Below the pieces are notes generated by a model. That model had not been told where the DNA came from and ran no database searches. It saw only the letters and a list, made by a program, of their open reading frames with translations. Made by a program: the position numbers and the translations under genes. Below, piece by piece: positions 1-9,410 of a stretch of DNA of 64,000 nt. How positions within the stretch are numbered: the stretch's first letter is position 1; each line of letters begins with the position of its first letter. The stretch comes from Oscillibacter valericigenes Sjm18-20 (GTDB lineage Bacteria; Bacillota; Clostridia; Oscillospirales; Oscillospiraceae): assembly GCA_000283575.1 (NCBI GenBank), contig AP012044.1, forward strand, positions 930,001 to 994,000, read 5' to 3'.

Positions 1-1
1 T

Positions 2-511
2 AAACGGGTGCTGCGTGAGGGTGATATTGTCAGCGTGGATGTAGGCGCGTACATCGGTGGATTCCACGGCGACTGCGCAGCGACCTTTGCCTGCGGCAAG
101 ATTTCTCCCGAGGCGCAGGATCTGATCGATGTGACCAGACAAAGTTTTTTCGAGGGCATTGAGCAGGCAAAGGTTGGAAACCGCATCGGAGACATCTCTG
201 CGGCGGTTCAGGCTTACGCGGAATCCCATGGGTACTCCATTGTGCGGGAATACGTCGGCCACGGTGTCGGCGCGGATATGCACGAATCCCCGGAAGTCCC
301 CAATTACGGCCATCCCGGCCGGGGTCCCAGACTCCTGAAGGGAATGACAATTGCGGTTGAACCCATGGTAAACGCCGGGTCCGCCTCCATTTATCAGATG
401 AGTAACGGCTGGACGGTCCGCACAGCGGACGGGAAAAACGCCGCGCACTATGAAAACACGATCCTGATTACCGACGGCGAGCCGGAAATTTTGACGGCCC
501 CCGCGATTTGA
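2..511 (+). CDS. map: Type I methionine aminopeptidase, 3' part (5' end outside window)
   Basis: The reading frame is open from base 2, so the gene begins upstream of the window and only the C-terminal 169 residues are visible. The enzyme removes the initiator methionine from nascent proteins in the cytoplasm. The pita-bread fold is recognisable by the metal-binding aspartates in [13 protein letters not shown], the catalytic histidine in [10 protein letters not shown], the glutamate in IAVEPMV and the last metal-binding glutamate in HYENTILIT. It is the first visible gene of a ribosomal cluster, 10 bases before the KOW protein gene, the usual position for map in clostridia. Confidence 0.95.
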   Translation, partial: KRVLREGDIVSVDVGAYIGGFHGDCAATFACGKISPEAQDLIDVTRQSFFEGIEQAKVGNRIGDISAAVQAYAESHGYSIVREYVGHGVGADMHESPEVPNYGHPGRGPRLLKGMTIAVEPMVNAGSASIYQMSNGWTVRTADGKNAAHYENTILITDGEPEILTAPAI

Positions 512-521
512 GAGAGCGCGT

Positions 522-806
522 ATGGAGATCGCAAAATCGAACATTGTACGATCGAGTGCCGGCAGAGACCGGGGAAAGCTGTTCTGCGTGATGCGCGTGG
601 AGGGGGAGTACCTGTTGCTGGCCGACGGAAAATCACGGAGGGTAGAATCGCCAAAGCGCAAAAAGCGCAGACATGTGCTTTTTGTTGCCGATGACGATAC
701 CCGACTTTCCAGAAAAATTAAAGGCGAAGAAAAAGTCACAAACAGTGAGCTTCGCAGAGCCCTCGCGGAGTACCGCGGGGAGGTTTATCCGGACCAGGAG
801 GGATAG
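522..806 (+). CDS. KOW-domain RNA-binding protein (L14e/L6e-like)
   Basis: This small basic protein of 94 residues lies between map and infA, a place where many clostridia carry a KOW-domain protein described as ribosomal protein L14e-like. The N-terminal 45 residues have the KOW pattern, with SSAGRDRGKLFCVM at the turn, followed by a lysine- and arginine-rich patch (RVESPKRKKRRHV). The C-terminal half is charged. It probably binds rRNA or assists ribosome assembly, but its role is not established. The gene is spaced closely enough to map and infA to be in the same operon. Confidence 0.8.
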   Translation: MEIAKSNIVRSSAGRDRGKLFCVMRVEGEYLLLADGKSRRVESPKRKKRRHVLFVADDDTRLSRKIKGEEKVTNSELRRALAEYRGEVYPDQEG

Positions 807-809
807 AGC

Positions 810-1028
810 TTGGCAAAATCCGATATGATCGAAGTAGAGGGCGTTGTGGTCGAATCCATGCCCAACACCACGTTTAAGGTGGACATCGGCAATGGACATA
901 CGATCCTGGCGCATATCTCCGGGAAACTCAGAATGAATTTCATCAGGATCCTGCCTGGCGACAAGGTCACGGTGGAAATGTCCCCCTACGACCTGACCCG
1001 GGGCCGGATCACATGGCGTACCAAGTAA
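810..1028 (+). CDS. infA: Translation initiation factor IF-1
   Basis: The 72-residue protein is full length and is a single S1-like OB-fold that binds the A site of the 30S subunit during initiation. The typical core is visible: [19 protein letters not shown], then [15 protein letters not shown] and the C-terminal RGRITWR. The start codon is TTG, preceded by AGGAGGGAT about 6 bases upstream. The initiation factor therefore has a non-AUG start, which may keep its output below that of its neighbours. It is followed by rpmJ in the ribosomal operon. Confidence 0.96.
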   Translation: MAKSDMIEVEGVVVESMPNTTFKVDIGNGHTILAHISGKLRMNFIRILPGDKVTVEMSPYDLTRGRITWRTK

Positions 1029-1084
1029 CAACACTGTCCGCGCCGCTTCAGGCGGCTGGAACAAAAGCTGAAAGGAATGGTTAG

Positions 1085-1201
<117 letters not shown>

Positions 1202-1226
1202 TTAAATATGGAGGTGCTTTAAGAGT

Positions 1227-1592
1227 ATGGCACGTATCGCCGGCATTGACCTGCCGAAGGATAAGCGGATCGAGATCGGACTGACTTATATCTACGGAAT
1301 CGGCAGAAAGAGCGCCAAGGACATCTTGGCGCAGACGGGCATCAACCCCGACACCCGCGTGAAGGACCTGACGGACGCTGATGAGCAGAAGATCCGCGAC
1401 GCCATCGAGAGTTATTCCGTGGAAGGCGACATGCGTCGCCAGACCGCGCTGGACATTAAGCGCCTGACGGAGATCGGATGCTATCGCGGTATCCGTCATC
1501 GCAGAGGTCTGCCTGTCCGCGGACAGCGCAGCAAAACCAACGCGCGCACCCGCAAGGGTCCCAAGAAGACCATTGCGAACAAGAAGAAGTAA
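1227..1592 (+). CDS. rpsM: Ribosomal protein uS13
   Basis: The 121-residue protein has the normal length and the S13 signature: [13 protein letters not shown] at the N-terminus, a helix-two-turn-helix region ([14 protein letters not shown]), and the basic tail [18 protein letters not shown] that reaches the P-site tRNA. S13 sits in the head of the 30S subunit and forms intersubunit bridges. A GGAGGTG ribosome-binding site lies about 9 bases before the ATG. The gene is followed by rpsK after 15 bases. Confidence 0.97.
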   Translation: MARIAGIDLPKDKRIEIGLTYIYGIGRKSAKDILAQTGINPDTRVKDLTDADEQKIRDAIESYSVEGDMRRQTALDIKRLTEIGCYRGIRHRRGLPVRGQRSKTNARTRKGPKKTIANKKK

Positions 1593-1607
1593 GGAGGGAG
1601 AACGAAA

Positions 1608-2024
1608 ATGGCAGCAGCTAAAACAGCAAATGCAGCCGGCGGGAAGAAAGTCGTCCGCCGCCGCCGCGAGAAGAAGAATATCGAGCGTGGCCAGGTCCAT
1701 ATCCGTTCTTCTTTCAACAATACTATGGTGACTATCACCGATACGCAGGGCAATGCGCTCTCCTGGGCTTCCTCCGGTGGCCTCGGTTTCCGCGGAAGCA
1801 AGAAGTCCACGCCTTTCGCAGCGCAGACCGCGGCTGAAACCGCCGCCCGTGCCGCTATGGAGCACGGACTCAAGACCGTCGAGGTCTTCGTGAAGGGACC
1901 CGGTCAGGGCCGTGAGGCCGCCATCCGGGCGCTGCAGGCCGTGGGCCTGGAAGTGACGATGATCAAGGACGTCACTCCCATCCCTCACAACGGCTGCCGT
2001 CCCCCGAAGCGTCGCCGTGTCTGA
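1608..2024 (+). CDS. rpsK: Ribosomal protein uS11
   Basis: The protein has 138 residues with a basic N-terminal tail ([14 protein letters not shown]) and the conserved core [32 protein letters not shown] and the C-terminal [14 protein letters not shown]11 lies in the platform of the 30S subunit, close to the Shine-Dalgarno helix. A strong AAGGAGGGAGAA site precedes the ATG. It is part of the rpsM-rpsK-rpsD-rpoA-rplQ operon. Confidence 0.97.
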   Translation: MAAAKTANAAGGKKVVRRRREKKNIERGQVHIRSSFNNTMVTITDTQGNALSWASSGGLGFRGSKKSTPFAAQTAAETAARAAMEHGLKTVEVFVKGPGQGREAAIRALQAVGLEVTMIKDVTPIPHNGCRPPKRRRV

Positions 2025-2044
2025 TTTGAAGGAGGTAAAGCTTT

Positions 2045-2647
2045 ATGGCTAAGAATATGCAGCCCATTGCCAAGCGCTGCAAGACTCTGGGCATTTCTCC
2101 TGCCGTGATGGGTTACGCCAAGAAGGACACCAAGCGTAATCCCGGCAGCAAGATGAGAAAGAAAAAGAGCGAATATGCGACTCAGATGAATGAGAAGCAG
2201 AAGGTCAAGTTTATTTATGGCATTCTGGAGAAGCAGTTCCACAACTACTATGAGACGGCTGTGGCAACCCCCGGCAAGACCGGCGACAACCTGTTGATTA
2301 CCGTGGAGCGCCGTCTGGATAACGTGGTGTACCGTATGGGCTTTGCCATGACTCGTCGCGAGGCACGTCAGATGGTGAGCCACGCGCACTTCACCGTCAA
2401 CGGCAAGAAGGTCAACATCCCCTCTTATCTGGTTAAAGCCGGAGATGTGATCGAGGTTGCGGAATCCAGCCGCTCCTCCGTCACGTTCAAGCGACTGGTG
2501 GGCGAGAATGCGGTGATGTTCCTGCTGCCTGCGTGGCTGGAGCGTGAGAAGAACACCCTCAAGGGCACCGTCACCCGGATGCCCACCCGCGAGGACATCG
2601 ATCTTCCCATCGAGGAACACCTCATCGTCGAGCTGTACTCCAAGTAA
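2045..2647 (+). CDS. rpsD: Ribosomal protein uS4
   Basis: The 200-residue protein carries the S4 RNA-binding domain in its second half ([14 protein letters not shown], then [20 protein letters not shown]). It nucleates 16S rRNA folding and in many bacteria represses its own operon. The N-terminus lacks the usual zinc cysteines (only RCK remains), so this is a zinc-independent form. AAGGAGG lies 9 bases upstream of the ATG. Its position before rpoA is conserved. Confidence 0.96.
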   Translation: MAKNMQPIAKRCKTLGISPAVMGYAKKDTKRNPGSKMRKKKSEYATQMNEKQKVKFIYGILEKQFHNYYETAVATPGKTGDNLLITVERRLDNVVYRMGFAMTRREARQMVSHAHFTVNGKKVNIPSYLVKAGDVIEVAESSRSSVTFKRLVGENAVMFLLPAWLEREKNTLKGTVTRMPTREDIDLPIEEHLIVELYSK

Positions 2648-2734
2648 TCGGAGGATGCCCTCGAAGATGACAGGAACCGAACGCGGCCTGCTGTTGAGCT
2701 TGGCCGCAATGAGAAGATGAAGGAGGGTAACTGC

Positions 2735-3691
2735 ATGATCGAAATCGAGAAGCCTCAGATCGAATGTATCGAGGCTCCCGGTGATATCACCTACGGCAAG
2801 TACGTGGTGGAGCCGCTGGAGAGGGGCTATGGTACCACGCTGGGCAATGCGCTTCGTCGCATTATGCTTTCCTCTTTGCCCGGCACCGCTGCGACCTCCA
2901 TCAAGATTACCGGAGTCCAGCACGAGTTTTCCACGATTCCCGGTGTCAAGGAGGATGTGACGGAGATTGTCCTGAATATCAAGGGCCTCCTGACCAAGCT
3001 CCACGGCGAGAGCGGGAAGACGGTCTATATTGAAGCAGTTGGCCCCTGTGAGGTCACTGCCGGCGATATTAAGGCCGACGGCGAGGTGGAGATTCTCAAT
3101 CCTGAGCTCCACATTGCCACGCTGGACAGCGGCTCCACGCTGAATATGGAAATCACTTTGTCCCACGGCCGGGGCTATGTGTCTGCCGACAAGAACAAGC
3201 AGGCCATGAGCCAGCAGGTGATCGGTGTGATTCCCATTGATTCGATTTACACCCCGGTGTATAAAGTCAACTACTCTGTGGAGCCCACACGTGTGGGTAC
3301 GTCCAGTGATTTTGACAAGCTTACGCTGGAAGTCTGGACCGATGGTACCATTTCCGCCCGGGATGCCGTGTCCCTAGGGGCCAAGATTCTTTGCGACCAC
3401 TTCACGTTGTTCACCGATCTTTCTGAGAATGTGGGCAGCAAGCCCACGGTGGTGGAAAAGGGGGAAACGCAGCGGGACAAGGTCCTAGAGATGACCATTG
3501 AAGAGCTGGATCTCAGTGTACGAAGCTTCAACTGCCTCAAGCGCGCTAACATCAACACCGTCGAAGATTTGATCTCCAAGACCGAGGATGAGATGATGAA
3601 GGTTCGCAATCTGGGCCGTAAGTCTCTGGAGGAAGTTGTCAATAAGTTGTCCATGATGGGCCTTTCTCTGGCCGACGAAGAGAATAACTGA
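2735..3691 (+). CDS. rpoA: RNA polymerase alpha subunit
   Basis: The alpha subunit starts the assembly of RNA polymerase and contacts promoter UP elements and activators. I place the start at the ATG beginning MIEIEKPQ, because AAGGAGG lies 8 bases upstream of it. An ATG 18 bases earlier overlaps that site and is less likely. The protein is then 318 residues. The N-terminal dimerisation domain shows [22 protein letters not shown], and the C-terminal helix-hairpin-helix domain shows [16 protein letters not shown] and [14 protein letters not shown]. Confidence 0.97.
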   Translation: MIEIEKPQIECIEAPGDITYGKYVVEPLERGYGTTLGNALRRIMLSSLPGTAATSIKITGVQHEFSTIPGVKEDVTEIVLNIKGLLTKLHGESGKTVYIEAVGPCEVTAGDIKADGEVEILNPELHIATLDSGSTLNMEITLSHGRGYVSADKNKQAMSQQVIGVIPIDSIYTPVYKVNYSVEPTRVGTSSDFDKLTLEVWTDGTISARDAVSLGAKILCDHFTLFTDLSENVGSKPTVVEKGETQRDKVLEMTIEELDLSVRSFNCLKRANINTVEDLISKTEDEMMKVRNLGRKSLEEVVNKLSMMGLSLADEENN

Positions 3692-3751
3692 CTTTAAGGC
3701 CCGGCGGGAGACCGCCGCGGCATAAAATTCCTAATAAGGAGGAATACCAAA

Positions 3752-4096
3752 ATGCCCGGAACCCGTAAACTCGGTAAGACAACGGACCAGCGCAGGGCGA
3801 TGCTCCGCCAGCAGGTCACCGATTTCCTGGACAAAGGCACCATGGAAACCACCGTTACCCGCGCCAAGGAGATCAAGCCTCTGGCCGAGAAGATGATTAC
3901 CCTGGGAAAGAAAAACGATTTGGCCGCTTATCGTCAGGCCATGAGCTTTATCACCCGCGAGGATGTATGTAAGAAAATCTTCAAGGAGATTGCGCCCACC
4001 TACGCTGAGCGCAACGGCGGTTACACCCGCGTTGTTCGCACCGGCGTTCGCCGCGGAGATGCCGCGGAGACGGCGATTATTGAACTGGTAAAGTAA
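3752..4096 (+). CDS. rplQ: Ribosomal protein bL17
   Basis: The 114-residue protein has the L17 N-terminus ([17 protein letters not shown]) and core ([22 protein letters not shown]). It is a component of the 50S subunit near the exit tunnel. AAGGAGGAAT lies 7 bases before the ATG. It is the last gene of the ribosomal cluster and is followed directly by a strong terminator. The energy-coupling factor genes that often follow rplQ in clostridia are absent here. Confidence 0.97.
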   Translation: MPGTRKLGKTTDQRRAMLRQQVTDFLDKGTMETTVTRAKEIKPLAEKMITLGKKNDLAAYRQAMSFITREDVCKKIFKEIAPTYAERNGGYTRVVRTGVRRGDAAETAIIELVK

Positions 4097-4106
4097 AAAC
4101 CGCAGG

Positions 4107-4153
4107 AAGCTCCCCCGCCGTACAGTGAACGCTGTGCGGCAGGGGAGCTTTTA
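4107..4153 (+). terminator. Intrinsic terminator of the ribosomal operon
   Basis: A long stem (AAGCTCCCC... paired with GGGGAGCTTTT) with a short loop lies 10 bases after the rplQ stop and ends in a T run. It separates the ribosomal cluster from the AT-rich gene downstream. Confidence 0.85.
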
Positions 4154-4198
4154 TGCGGGCATTTTTAATAGAAAGCAATAAAAAAAGAAAGTGGATAT

Positions 4199-4227
4199 TT
4201 GTTTTATTAAAAATAATATGTTATAAT
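4199..4227 (+). promoter_or_regulatory. Sigma-A type promoter for the diguanylate cyclase
   Basis: TTGTTT and a perfect TATAAT are separated by 17 bp in an AT-rich stretch. The -10 ends about 55 bases before the likely start codon, so the cyclase has its own promoter after the ribosomal terminator. Confidence 0.7.
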
Positions 4228-4283
4228 CACTCAATAATTTGACAGGCCTTATGAGAAAGCACGAGCTGCAAGGGAGAAATTCT

Positions 4284-5966
4284 ATGGAATGGCACCCGGT
4301 AAGAAAATACAGGAGACCTTCCCTGCAAATGCTGGCGATTCTTCCAACGGTCCTGATAGGCTTTTTGATGATCCTGTGGGTCTGTCTGACCACGGTATCC
4401 GAAAATGTATCACTGGACAATGAACCGACCTATCAGATCACCGGGCCATGGCGTGTTTCCGTGGACGGCGAAAAGCGCGGCACGGTGACGCTGCCGGCTA
4501 ATCCAAGCGCCCGGGCGGGCGATTGCGTGGTTTATACAACGGTCTTGGAAAAGCAGCCGACTTTTTGCAATTTCCTGATGTTCCATTCTTCACATCAGTA
4601 TGTCAGAGTCTATCTGGACGGGGAACTGCTGATGAGCTATGGAAGGGCGCAGAAGACATCTGTTCCGATGTCTCCGGGATCTCCGTGGCAAAGTGTCCGG
4701 CTGCCTTCCGAATGGGTGGGCAAAGAGCTGTCCATTGAATTGGCGGGCTATTATGACAATTATGCAGGGGAGCTGCTCAGCGTATCAATAGGAACGAAGG
4801 CCGGACTCTTGTTCAGCATAGTCAAGAACGCTCTCCCGGTTTTGATTCCTACATTTCCTACACTCCTCTATGGCCTTGTCATGCTGGCAGTCAGTTTCTG
4901 CTTTCATGAACAGGCTGGCAGAAGAATGCGCTATCTCGGACTGTTTACAACGACGACTGCCGTATGGATTCTGCTGGAGGCGCACATAACGCAGCTGTTT
5001 TCGGGAAATATTCTGCTCAACATGAACCTGATTTTCATACTGTTCAGCTTGGTTCCTGTATTTGCCGTCTGCTACCTTTTGACCTATCCTGAGTTTGAAA
5101 AAAGCAGGTATATACGCTTTGTGCTGGCGGCGTCTTTTGTTAACAGCATTCTGATACATGCCCTCCGCTTTCTGGGTCTGGTAGATTACTTAAAATCCGT
5201 TCAAAGCGTTCACTTGATGCTGCTTTTGACGATGTGTGGCATTTTGGGAGTTTATATACGGGAAAAGAGAGACGGACATGAGCTGAATAGCGAAAGCAGG
5301 ATACTGTTTGCAGCACTGATCGTACTGTCCGTGTTTGGTCTGATGGATATTGTGCGCTTTTATATGCCGATTACCGATATAGCCGCATGGTATTCCAGCA
5401 TCGGACTTTTTTGCTTTGTCCTGCTCCTTGGCTATTCCGCCGTGCGTCAGGAGGCCCGGAATAAAGCGGAAAACATCGAACGGGAGATTTACAGGAAGCT
5501 GGCTTATACCGATATTCTGACAGGCCTCAAAAACCGGACGGCGTTTGAGGAACAGATGGAGCTATACCGGCAGAAAAGCGACAGGAACAGTTTGATTATC
5601 ATGATGGCGGATATGAACGACCTGAAGTGGATCAACGATAATCTGGGTCATAAAGCAGGAGATCAGGCGTTAATGGTCGTCGCACATTTACTGGCGCAGA
5701 ATTTCGAAAAATGCCTATGTTATCGGATAGGAGGCGATGAATTCTGCGTGTTTTCCGAACGGCATACCGAGCAGGAATTTACCGCGGCGGCGGAGACGTT
5801 CACACAGGTGATCTCCGCTCAGAAAATTGCAGCGGGGCATACGCTGTCTATCTCCTGCGGCTATGTCAGACAAAACGGTCGGACTGTGGATCAGACGCTG
5901 GTCAGAGCGGACTCGAAGATGTATGAGAAGAAGATGGCGTACCGGACGCGGAACGGGATGGGATGA
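4284..5966 (+). CDS. Membrane diguanylate cyclase (7TM sensor plus GGDEF)
   Basis: The start chosen is the ATG beginning MEWHPVRKY, preceded by AGGGAG at 7 bases; earlier in-frame starts lack such a site. The 560-residue protein has a membrane anchor (about residues 16-38), an extracytoplasmic beta-rich region (about 45-170), roughly seven membrane helices (about 180-390) and a C-terminal GGDEF domain (about 415-555). GGDEF is intact ([10 protein letters not shown]), as is the metal/substrate region [16 protein letters not shown], so it should make cyclic-di-GMP. No RxxD inhibitory site is visible before GGDEF. The layout resembles 7TMR-DISM receptors. Its base composition is more AT-rich than its neighbours, which suggests recent acquisition. 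Confidence 0.85.
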   Translation: MEWHPVRKYRRPSLQMLAILPTVLIGFLMILWVCLTTVSENVSLDNEPTYQITGPWRVSVDGEKRGTVTLPANPSARAGDCVVYTTVLEKQPTFCNFLMFHSSHQYVRVYLDGELLMSYGRAQKTSVPMSPGSPWQSVRLPSEWVGKELSIELAGYYDNYAGELLSVSIGTKAGLLFSIVKNALPVLIPTFPTLLYGLVMLAVSFCFHEQAGRRMRYLGLFTTTTAVWILLEAHITQLFSGNILLNMNLIFILFSLVPVFAVCYLLTYPEFEKSRYIRFVLAASFVNSILIHALRFLGLVDYLKSVQSVHLMLLLTMCGILGVYIREKRDGHELNSESRILFAALIVLSVFGLMDIVRFYMPITDIAAWYSSIGLFCFVLLLGYSAVRQEARNKAENIEREIYRKLAYTDILTGLKNRTAFEEQMELYRQKSDRNSLIIMMADMNDLKWINDNLGHKAGDQALMVVAHLLAQNFEKCLCYRIGGDEFCVFSERHTEQEFTAAAETFTQVISAQKIAAGHTLSISCGYVRQNGRTVDQTLVRADSKMYEKKMAYRTRNGMG

Positions 5967-5973
5967 CGGAAGT

Positions 5974-6336
5974 ATGTATTACGTCTATTTGCTGCGCTGC
6001 GGAGATGGTTCGCTTTATACCGGAATCACGACCGACCCGGCACGCCGCCTTGCGGAGCATCAGGGGCAGGGAGGACGCGGGGCGAAATATACTGCCGCTC
6101 GACGAGCCGTCCGCATGGAGGCCGTGTGGACGGCGGCGGATCGCTCCTCGGCTTCCCGTCTGGAACGGCACATCAAGCAGCTTGCAAAGCGGGAAAAGGA
6201 GGCGTTGATTAAGGGACAGCTTCCAGAGAGTCCGGAATTTGAAGCATATCAAAAGGAGCCGATCTCTCCGGATGGAAGCGTACGTCCAATGTCCCATATT
6301 GGGTGCTCCAATCCCAAAGCTGCCGGGGCTAAGTGA
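5974..6336 (+). CDS. GIY-YIG domain protein (UPF0213 type)
   Basis: The protein begins [19 protein letters not shown], the GIY-YIG signature of the small YhbQ/YazA group, and continues with [10 protein letters not shown] and the later helix [16 protein letters not shown]. The start is 8 bases after the cyclase stop, giving 120 residues, with about 35 extra C-terminal residues beyond the usual domain. GIY-YIG domains cut DNA in repair and mobile-element enzymes, but the cellular role of this single-domain group is poorly defined. It is probably co-transcribed with the cyclase. Confidence 0.85.
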   Translation: MYYVYLLRCGDGSLYTGITTDPARRLAEHQGQGGRGAKYTAARRAVRMEAVWTAADRSSASRLERHIKQLAKREKEALIKGQLPESPEFEAYQKEPISPDGSVRPMSHIGCSNPKAAGAK

Positions 6337-6473
6337 GAGCAAGCGGCCTATATGGCCGGTGAAAGAAGAGAGTGCCGGCGGGTCCTCGTTTTTTGACGGG
6401 ATACGCGATGTACTACCGGACTTTCAGGAGACGCAGCGTGGGAAAACCCCGTATCGGAAAAAGGCACACGGCA

Positions 6474-6518
6474 AACCCGCGGGTGACCGCTCAGACAGTC
6501 ACCCGCGGGTTACATTTT
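6474..6518 (+). terminator. Intrinsic terminator after the GIY-YIG gene
   Basis: A perfect 14-bp stem (AACCCGCGGGTGAC with its complement) and 10-base loop are followed by ACATTTTTTT. A second, weaker hairpin (CACGAGG/CCTCGTG, 6563-6597) with TTTATTTAA lies just before the convergent nfo gene. Confidence 0.85.
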
Positions 6519-6602
6519 TTTGACAGCATTTTACGCAGTGGCCAGGCGATATTTACCAGACAGCACGAGGATATAGGTAGCCTGCAAGCTCCTCGTGTTT
6601 AT

Positions 6603-7448
6603 TTAATCGTACCTCTCTGAAAACCGGCTTTTCAGCAGGGCAATTTCCCGCCCGTAGCCGCTCACGTCCTCCTGGGGCGTCTCCAGATAAAAGGGCAGGT
6701 TCCGCAGCCGCGGGTGGTTGATAATGGCGGTGAAAGCGGGGAGCCCAATGCTGCCCTCGCCAATTTTCTCGTGGCGGTCCTTATGGCTGGAAAAGGGATT
6801 CTTGCTGTCGTTCAGGTGGACGGCCCTCAGACAATCCAAGCCCACCGTCCGGTCAAAAGCGTCCAGTACACCGTCCAGATCGTTCACCAGATCGTACCCG
6901 CCGTCGTACACGTGGCAGGTGTCCAGACACACGCCCAGCAACTCAGAATGCTCCACCCGGTCGATCACGGCCCTCAACTCTTCGAAAGTGCGGCCCACTT
7001 CGCTGCCCTTGCCTGCCATGGTCTCGAGGAGCACAGTGGTGGATTGGCCGGGCTTTAGAACGGTGTTCAGCGCCTCTGCGATCCAGGCAACGCCAATGTC
7101 CACGCCCTGCTTCACGTGGCTGCCGGGGTGAAAATTATAAAGACTGCCGGGGAGGTGCTCCAGACGGGCAAGATCGTCCGCCATCGTGTTTTTGGCAAAT
7201 TCCCGAAGGCCAGGATCGGCGGCGCAGCAGTTCAGGGTATAGGGTGCGTGGGCCAGAACAGGAAAGAGATTGTGTTCCGCGGCAAAAGCGCGATAGGCGG
7301 CAATGTCCGCCTCATCCAGAGGCTTTGCCGCACCGCCCCGGGGATTGCGGGTAAAAAACTGGAAGGTATTCGCACCAATTTCCACCGCTGTTTTCCCCAT
7401 GGACAAAAAGCCCTTGGAAGAGGAGAGATGACAGCCAATTTTCAGCAT
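6603..7448 (-). CDS. nfo: Deoxyribonuclease IV (AP endonuclease)
   Basis: Endonuclease IV cuts the backbone 5' of abasic sites in base excision repair. The 281-residue protein is full length and has the family pattern: [10 protein letters not shown] at the N-terminus, [73 protein letters not shown] and YLETPQE. These contain the histidines, glutamates and aspartates of the three-zinc site. GGGAGG lies 9 bases upstream of the ATG. It is transcribed towards the cyclase pair. Confidence 0.95.
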   Translation of the reverse strand: MLKIGCHLSSSKGFLSMGKTAVEIGANTFQFFTRNPRGGAAKPLDEADIAAYRAFAAEHNLFPVLAHAPYTLNCCAADPGLREFAKNTMADDLARLEHLPGSLYNFHPGSHVKQGVDIGVAWIAEALNTVLKPGQSTTVLLETMAGKGSEVGRTFEELRAVIDRVEHSELLGVCLDTCHVYDGGYDLVNDLDGVLDAFDRTVGLDCLRAVHLNDSKNPFSSHKDRHEKIGEGSIGLPAFTAIINHPRLRNLPFYLETPQEDVSGYGREIALLKSRFSERYD

Positions 7449-7574
7449 GAAAGGGTCCTCCCATCAAAGAATTTGCTGGTGTGATATCGAAGCTTTTGAA
7501 GCGGGGGGGATTTTCATCGGTTTTGCAGGCTCTTCTGGTATGCGCGGACGACCAATGCCGGTCTGGCGCGGACC

Positions 7575-8105
7575 TCACAGTCCGGCGCCCCGCCCCTCTG
7601 CCATCATGGGCCGTAACGCCCGCACTCTGGACAAAATTGCCAGCAGAATACCGCCCAGTACATAACATACCACAGCTTCGCCCAGACCCACCGTAAACGC
7701 GTTATACGCGAACGCAGCCGGAAATGCGGCGGAGAACCCGGTTTCCTCAAAGGCGATGACCGCTCCCACGATGCCCGCGTTGCAGAGCACCGGCGGCAGA
7801 GGAGCCAGCCACTTGTTGGGACATTTCATGGTGAGGACTGCAGCCAGAAGCGTTGCCAGAGAGCCGAACACGATGTCCAGCGCACCGTAAGGCGACAGCA
7901 GGTTTGCGACCAGGCACCCCACGAACAGCCCCGGTGCGGTGGCTGGGAACAGAAAGGGCAGGACGCACAGCGCCTCGGAAAAGCGGAACTGGACCGGACC
8001 GTAGGCCACGCCGAAGATGGCGGCAAAGTAGCTGAGGACGGCGTACAGTGCGCCCACCACTCCTGCCACGGTAATCTGCCGGAGGGTGAATTGGGATTTG
8101 GACAT
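7575..8105 (-). CDS. queT: QueT-family queuosine precursor transporter
   Basis: The 176-residue membrane protein is an S component of the energy-coupling-factor transporters, with about five or six helices and the family N-terminus ITVAGVVGALYAVLSY followed by YGPVQFRFSEALCVLPF. QueT proteins are predicted to import queuosine precursors such as preQ1 for tRNA modification. No energising module is present nearby, so it probably uses a shared module encoded elsewhere. The ribosome-binding site GGAGG is buried in a hairpin that ends in seven Ts just before the ATG, which points to control by the leader upstream. Confidence 0.85.
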   Translation of the reverse strand: MSKSQFTLRQITVAGVVGALYAVLSYFAAIFGVAYGPVQFRFSEALCVLPFLFPATAPGLFVGCLVANLLSPYGALDIVFGSLATLLAAVLTMKCPNKWLAPLPPVLCNAGIVGAVIAFEETGFSAAFPAAFAYNAFTVGLGEAVVCYVLGGILLAILSRVRALRPMMAEGRGAGL

Positions 8106-8261
8106 AAAAAAAGGCCTCCTTTTATTGGGAGGCCGCCATGAATTACGCAGCGCGCATGAAAAAGGTGCACGCGACCTCCATTTTTTTGTTTAGAGAACGG
8201 CAATGTCCGTTGCCGAACGAACGCCGCAGGCGGCGCTTGGACAGGGAGATGGCACCTGTCG
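8106..8261 (-). promoter_or_regulatory. Structured leader of queT, candidate riboswitch
   Basis: From the predicted transcript start to the queT ATG there are about 155 bases. In order they can form three hairpins (GACAGG/CCTGTC, CGCCGC/GCGGCG and CGGCAA/TTGCCG), then a GGAGGTCGC segment, and finally GGCCTCC/GGAGGCC followed by T7 touching the start codon. GGAGGTCGC can also pair with GCGGCCTCC, the left arm of the last hairpin, giving two exclusive folds. This is the logic of a riboswitch controlling termination or RBS access. QueT genes are known preQ1 riboswitch targets, but I cannot match this leader to a preQ1 class by eye. Confidence 0.55.
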
Positions 8262-8267
8262 AATGAG

Positions 8268-8297
8268 AGTATAGCACGGCAAACGGGCAAAAGTCAA
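8268..8297 (-). promoter_or_regulatory. Promoter of queT
   Basis: Read on the minus strand, TTGACT and TATACT are separated by 18 bp. The -35 lies in the T tract after a GGGCCGCC/GGCGGCCC hairpin (8298-8317) that may end the upstream anti-sigma factor transcript. Confidence 0.65.
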
Positions 8298-8317
8298 GGG
8301 CCGCCTTTTGGCGGCCC
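8292..8317 (-). terminator. Weak terminator after the anti-sigma gene
   Basis: An 8-bp GC stem with a four-base loop lies 16 bases past the anti-sigma stop, followed on the minus strand by TTGACTTTTG. The T tract is interrupted, so it may only partly stop transcription. Confidence 0.4.
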
Positions 8318-8332
8318 CTGTTCGGCTCGGTC

Positions 8333-9409
8333 TTATTGCTGAATCTCCAGTGATACGGTTCTGGCGGTCAGGTCCACGGTGTATCGGTAGGTCCCCTTCA
8401 CATGAGAAAAACCCTCACCCGATACCAGATTGGGCGCGTCCTCAGTAAAAACAACCTCATAGACGAAGGTATCTCCGTCAAACCACATCTTATCCGGCAG
8501 CGCACAATTTATGGCGTCGGCCCAAGGCAGCGGCAGCGGGGTTACGGTTCTGTCAGAAAGATACAAATAGAGGGAATATCGGTTTGCGTCAGGGGGCATG
8601 CCGCTCACCTGGCCGTACCAGGCGATGGCGCTGCCGTTCTGCGTGTGGCTCTCCGTCTCAAAGCCGAAGTTCATGCCGGAATATACCGTTTCTTCCACGT
8701 AGCCATCCAGATCCGCCAGCCGCTCGTCATAGGAGGCATCGTCGGCGGCGGTGTCCAGAACCCGGTCATGGAACGCCCGCCCCTCCGCGTCGCTCTCCGT
8801 GGAGCCACCGGCTGTTCCAGCATCCGCCTGCGTATTGGCGGGAGCAAGCAGACTGTACGATTCCGGGATCTGCTCAGAAGATGTCGATTTTTCATTGGAA
8901 CCGGCTCCTGCGTCATAAAGGGCACCCTCCGTCTGGCTGCCGGAGGAGAGTTGCCCGCTATCCTGAGCCTCCAAACGGTCCTCCGCGTCTCTGGTCTGCA
9001 TCTCCATGGACGCGCTGTTGTCGCTGTCGTTGCTGCATGCCGCAGAGGGGGCCGACAGCAGGGGTGCACCTGTTCCGGAGGAGCCGCCAAAGGGCATCAC
9101 CCGCACCGCCGCGAATACGATAACGGCACAGGCCGCCAGCGACGCAGCCACTTTTATCCATTGAGCTTTCTTCTTTTGTGGGACAGCGTGTGCCCGGATG
9201 ACCGCCATCACACCGTCGGAAAGGCCCTCCGGGACCTGAGTCTCATCGATGTCTCCGAATGCGGCCCGGATGGCCAGGGCATCCGCCACGTAGGCGGCGC
9301 AGGCGGGGCAGGAGGCAAGGTGCTCCCGTACCCGGGTGGCCTCGTCGCCGGTCAGCTCCCCGTCAATGAACGGATCCAGAAGGGATGCGTATTCTTCACA
9401 GATTTTCAT
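8333..9409 (-). CDS. Membrane-anchored anti-sigma factor with zinc-finger N-terminus
   Basis: The 358-residue protein starts with a zf-HC2 type anti-sigma domain (cysteine at residue 4, then HLASCPACAAYV supplying H, C and C), which normally holds an ECF sigma factor in the cytoplasm. One membrane helix follows at about residues 83-105. After it come a serine-rich low-complexity stretch and about 150 residues outside the membrane that I do not recognise. The gene starts one base after the sigma factor stop, so the pair is translationally linked. The external domain probably senses or binds a signal. Confidence 0.85.
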   Translation of the reverse strand: MKICEEYASLLDPFIDGELTGDEATRVREHLASCPACAAYVADALAIRAAFGDIDETQVPEGLSDGVMAVIRAHAVPQKKKAQWIKVAASLAACAVIVFAAVRVMPFGGSSGTGAPLLSAPSAACSNDSDNSASMEMQTRDAEDRLEAQDSGQLSSGSQTEGALYDAGAGSNEKSTSSEQIPESYSLLAPANTQADAGTAGGSTESDAEGRAFHDRVLDTAADDASYDERLADLDGYVEETVYSGMNFGFETESHTQNGSAIAWYGQVSGMPPDANRYSLYLYLSDRTVTPLPLPWADAINCALPDKMWFDGDTFVYEVVFTEDAPNLVSGEGFSHVKGTYRYTVDLTARTVSLEIQQ

Positions 9410-9410
9410 A

